DNA from: Limnobaculum parvum
GTDB taxonomy: Bacteria; Pseudomonadota; Gammaproteobacteria; Enterobacterales; Enterobacteriaceae
Assembly: GCF_003096015.2 (NCBI RefSeq)
Contig: NZ_CP029185.2
Span: 1-64,000, forward strand
DNA length: 64,000 nt
Direction: 5' to 3'
Below, in pieces: positions 24,501 through 30,500 of this stretch (the first letter of the stretch is position 1; each line of letters opens with the position of its first letter). The notes beneath the pieces are model-generated. The model was not told the origin of the DNA. It saw only the letters and a list, made by a program, of their open reading frames with translations, and did no database searches. The position numbers were made by a program, and so were the translations under genes.

Positions 24501-27500
24501 ATGGATCCAGTGGGCAACAAGGTTGGTCCGTGTGCAGAATACATTATTACTGTAGATGGCACAGTACCAGCAGTGCCAACCATTGATACCGTGGCGGATG
24601 ACGTAGGTACTATTACCGGTAATTTAACTTCCGGTGATTCTACTGACGACAACAAACCAACTATCTCTGGTACAGCGGCTTCGGCCAAGGGCGGAACGGT
24701 TACTATCTATAACGATGGTGCAAAAATCGGTACGGCAACGGTTGATGCAGACGGTAAGTGGACATTCACTCCGGCGACAGCACTGGCTGACGGTTCGTAT
24801 AAGATCACGGTTGATGCGACCAATACGGTCGGTCAAACCAGCGATAAGAGCGATGCCTTCAACTTTACTGTTGATACCATTGCACCATCAGCGGTAACCG
24901 ATCTGGTGATCACTGATGACGAGGGTACTTATCAAGGGCCACTGAAAAACAACGATACCACCGATGACAATACGCCAACCTTTACCGGTAAGGCTGAAGC
25001 CAACGGCATCGTGACTATCTATGATGGTTCAACGGCTCTGGGTTCTGTCAAAGCAGGTAGCGATGGTAGCTGGACGTTCACACCGAGCGCGCTGGATGAT
25101 GGTAAATATGAGTTCAGTACCAAGGTAACGGATGCAGCGGGTAATACCGGTGCGGCGACGCCAGTGGTGAATATCACTGTTGATACCGGTGTGTTAACGG
25201 TGAAAATCACTAAGCTGGAAGATAACGTTGGCGATATCACTGGCGCTATTAAGGCTGATGGTTTCACTGATGATACTCAACCAGAAGTGATTGGTACCAC
25301 TAAAGCGAACAGTATTGTTAAAGTCTACGACGGTGTAACGTTGATAGGTTCAACTACGGCAGATGTAAATGGTGACTGGAGCTTTACGCCAGCAACCTCA
25401 TTGGCTCAGGGCGAACACAGTATTACTGCTATTGCGACCGATACGGCGGGTAACACCAGTGCCGCAACGGAGGCGTTCAAGTTTACCGTTGATACGACGA
25501 AACCGACCGTACCGACCATTGATTCAGCTGAGGACAACGTGGGTGCTATTACCGGACCTATGATCAGCGGTAGCTATACGGATGATCCGACGCCAACGCT
25601 GAGCGGTAAAGCTGAGAAAGGCAGCACTGTAAGCGTGTATGACGGTACGGATCTGTTGGGTACAACGACGGCGAACAGCGATGGTGAGTGGACGTTCACT
25701 ACTGACACAATGACTGAGACCACGCACACATTCCACGTAACGGCGACGGATACTGCGGGTAACGTTAGTCCGAAATCAAATGATTTCGTGCTGAATATGG
25801 ACTTCACCAAGCCGGATGAGAGCAAGCTAGCTATCACCGGTGTGGACGATCAGGTGGGTAGTTTCACCGGTAACGTCAAGTCAGGCGAAACCACCGACGA
25901 CACGCGTCCAACCATCAGCGGTACCGGTACCAAAGGTGACATTATTATTGTGTACACCAAAGACAGTACCGATAACCATGTGATTGGCTCGGTGAAAGTG
26001 GGTGATGACGGCAAGTGGAGCCTGCAACCAGCAACAGCGCTGGCGCTTGGTGAAAACGTATTCACTGCGGTAGAAATGGACCCAGCGGGTAACAAGACTG
26101 CGCCAAGTGCGGAGTACACCATTAACCTGAGTACGGATGTGCCATTAGCGCCAACCATTGATACCGTGGCGGATGACGTAGGTACCATCACCGGTGACTT
26201 AAAAGACGGTGATACAACTGACGACACCAAACCAACTATCTCTGGTACAGCGGCTTCGGCCAAGGGCGGAACGGTTACTATCTATAACGATGGTACCAAA
26301 ATCGGTACAGCAACGGTTGATGCAGACGGTAAGTGGACATTCACTCCGGCGACAGCACTGGCTGACGGTTCGTATAAGATCACGGTTGATGCGACCAATA
26401 CGGTCGGTCAAACCAGCGAGAAGAGCGATGCCTTCAACTTTACTGTTGATACTGTTGCGCCGGGAGCGGTAACCGATCTGGTGATCAGTGATGATGTGGG
26501 TGATTACAAAGGGCCACTGAAAGATAACGATACCACCGATGACAATACGCCAACCTTCACCGGTAAGGCTGAAGCCAACGGCATCGTGACTATCTATGAT
26601 GGTTCAACGGCTCTGGGTTCTGTCAAAGCAGGTAGCGATGGTAGCTGGACGTTCACACCGACCGCGGTGGCAGATGGTAAACATGAGTTCAGTACCAAGG
26701 TAACGGATGCAGCGGGTAATACCGGTGCGGCGACACCATTGGTACATATCACTGTGGATACCAGTACGGTCACTATAGCAATCACCAAGTTGGAGGATAA
26801 CGTTGGTAGTATCACTGGCGCTATTAAGGCTGATGGTTTCACCGACGATACTCAACCAGAAGTGATTGGTACGGCTAAAGCGGACAGTATTGTCAACGTT
26901 TACGACGGTGCAACGCTGATAGGTTCAACTACGGCAGATGCAACAGGTAACTGGACATTTACACCAGCGACCGCATTGAAAGAGGGTGAACACAGCATTA
27001 CTGCGACGGCGACCGATACGGCGGGTAACACCACTGCTGCAACGGATGCATTCAAGTTCACTGTTGATACGACGAAACCGACCGTGCCGACCATTGACTC
27101 AGCGGAAGACAACGTAGGTACTATCACCGCAGCATTACATAGCGGCGACTTTACCGATGATTCGACACCGGTTCTGACAGGTAAAGCTGAGAAAGACAGC
27201 ACCGTCAGTGTGTATGATGGTACGACTCTGCTGGGCACAACGACGGCAAACAGCGAGGGTGTGTGGACATACACCACTGCAGCGTTGTCTGAAGGTGAGC
27301 ACAAGTTCCATGTCATCGCCACCGATACGGCAGGCAACGTCAGCGATAAGTCTGCTGACTTTATCCTGACCACTGACTACACCGCACCAGCAGTAACGCT
27401 GGAAATTAAAGGGTATCAGGACAATGTCGGTACAAATCAGGGGCTGATACTGGGTAGTGGTACCTCCACCGATGATACTTCTCCAGTACTGAAAGGTAAC

Positions 27501-30500
27501 TGGGATGGAACTCTGGGAAGTACGGATGTTATCCAGATTTATCAAGATAATGTTCTGATTGGTACCGCAGTACTTGATAGCACCGATAGTTCATGGACGT
27601 TTGCATTAAGTGGGTTGGTCAACGCGACCACCTATACTTATACTGCGGCCGCGGTTGATGTTGCTGGAAATAAAGCGGCACTTTCACCGGACTTCGCGTT
27701 GACCATCGATTTGGATGCGCCAACACAGACCGTTACCATCGTTAATTACACCGATGATGTTGGTGCGGCGCGCGGTGATTTTGGTTCTAATACCAAGACG
27801 GACGATCGTACTCCAACCTTGAACGGTAAGGTAAGCAGCGCTCTGGATGCGGGCGACGAAGTGCGCATTTACGACGTCACCAGCGGTAAAATGCTGGGTA
27901 CGGCGACGGTGAATGCTGACAATTCGTGGACTTTTGATCCACCTGCGCTGAAAGATGATATGACTTATACCTTCCGTGCGGTTGTGGCGGATAAGTCCGG
28001 CAACGAAGGGACTGTGTCTAATAACTTCGTGATATCGATTGACCTGACTGTGGTCATTAACGTTCAGGATACACTTGATACCACGCCGATTGTCTCGGGT
28101 TCTACCGGCTTTAATATCTTGGAAGGCGAGTACCTGGTGGTGACGGTGAACGGTAAGGATTACAGCTCGAAGGATGGCGCTGTCGTTATCGATTTCCGTA
28201 ACAACACTTGGTATGTCCAGATCCCGGACAGTGATGCCTTACCTATCGGATCTTACGACGTGAAAGCGGTGCTGTATGATGCGGATGGTGTAAGCATCAC
28301 GACCGATGATTCGGTCAAAGAGCTTACCGTTTCACCAACGCCTGTCGTTATTGTGGGTGCGGGTAGCGGCGATCCGGATCAGAAGGCAACGGCGGTTACC
28401 TTAGCGGAAACTGGTGCATGGCGTATCCATACTAACCAATCCATGCTGGATTCAACGGCGACCTCTTCATCAACGTTGGGTGATTTCAATGTGACGAAGC
28501 TGGTCAGTAACTCGGGTACGGGGTACAACTCGCATAACTACGTGCAGAATGCCACCTTCATAGACTATAACCGCGACGGTATGATGGATCTGTTTACAGT
28601 AGACAGCAACTATGACGACGGTCAGCAGATGTTCTACTACAATGGTTCTACGTATACAGCATACCAAGTGGGGGCATTTAGCAATGCGCCTCAGACTGGG
28701 GAATTTGCTGGTAACGCCAATACCGATCATAGTGCCAACACTTGGAGTTGGTACGGCGGGGTCATTGCCATTGATAAAGATGGCGACGGTTTTGTTGATA
28801 TGATCAATGGTGACCAGACGCCTAACGACAGTGCTATTCGTGGTGGTTACGGTTCGCAAATCGTACTGAATAATGATGGTACGCTTTCTGGCATGACCAA
28901 AGACGGCACGTTCGCAACGGACTATGCGGCCAACTCCTCACATCAACCAATCGGACTGGATGAGTCACAACCGGATATGGAACTGTCCGGCGTGGATCTC
29001 AACAACGATGGTATCGTTGACTTTGTGATGCACAGTCAGAATATCGTTGCTGATGGGTCACGTATTGATAAGGATGGGGCAACGAATAGTTCTGCGGCAC
29101 GGAGTACTGACAACGCCCGTCTGGTGGTGGTTAACGGCACTAACGGTGGCAACTGGAAGGTCACTCAGATAGTTGAGAACGTGTTCCAGCGCGGTTCGGA
29201 TGATGACCCGAATATCGGTAACGGTGTGGCTATGACCTGGGGCGACTTTAACGGCGACGGTATGATGGACTTGTTCCTAGGCCGGGGAAGTGCGAGTACC
29301 ACCAGCTCTGGTTCTGCTTCGAGTAGCAATGCTCAGCAGCAGGCTAGCCGGATCTACTTCAACGACGGTACTGGTAAACTGGTGTTCAGCGATCCAAACA
29401 ATGATGGCATCGGTAACCCAACAGCAGCGGGTATGTATACCTTTAACGACACGCTGTCAGGCGGTGCTTCTATTGCGCTGGATTGGAACCACGACGGTAA
29501 GGTCGATGTTATCGAACTGCCGGGCATGGGAAGTTCTGGGGGGATGTCTAGCAGTACCGCATCCGGGCCGGTTAACTTGTATACCAATACGTCAACGGGT
29601 GGCACAACGAGCTTTACCACCACGAATATGCTTACTCAGGTTGGTATGTCGACAATTGGTGGTACGAGCACTGCAAAACAAGTCACCGGTGGTATTGCCG
29701 CTGATATCGACTGGGACGGCGATCGTGACCTGTTAGTGTTCACCAGCGGTGGTGCTACTACTTACATTGAAAACAAAAATCAGGTTGCGTACGGTACGGC
29801 TATCCACCTACGTATTCTGGATGCGGGCGGTATCAACTCCCTGTTCGGTAATACAGTACAGCTGATTGATGAGGCTACGGGTAAAGTTGTTTCTACCCAA
29901 ATCATCAACCCGCAGTCGGGTAACCAGACTAACGACAGTTCGGCAATTGTGGACTTCTACGGACTGGATGCCAGCAAGTCGTACAGTGCGGTCATCTTGC
30001 GTTCAGAGAAGGGGGCAATAGCCAACGTGGGCGGTGTGGCCAGCGTGGGCAGCACCACCATTCAGAACGTCAATAAAGCATGGGCAGGGTTGAAGGCTGA
30101 AGAGGCTAACCATGCTTATGTGTTGACTACTGAGTCTGAAACCAACGTCGCTAACGCTAGTGCTAACGGTGGCACCAACACAACGGGTATTGTAGGAACT
30201 GGCTACAACGATACATTCTTTGCCTCTCTGGGTAACGACTTGTATAACGGTGCAGGCGGTACCACCACAATCTCCGGCGTGAAGTCTTGGAGCAATACCG
30301 GCGGCTTGGATATTGTTGATTACAAACTGGCGGGTAATACGGCGCTGACCATCGACCTAGGTAAGACGACTATGCAGAGTACCGGTTTCGGTAGTGCACA
30401 GTTTGTGAACATCGAAGGTCTGGCAGGCGGTGGCGGTAATGACACCTTTACTGGCAATGCGTTGAATAACTACTTTGACGGTCGCGGTGGCAATGACACC

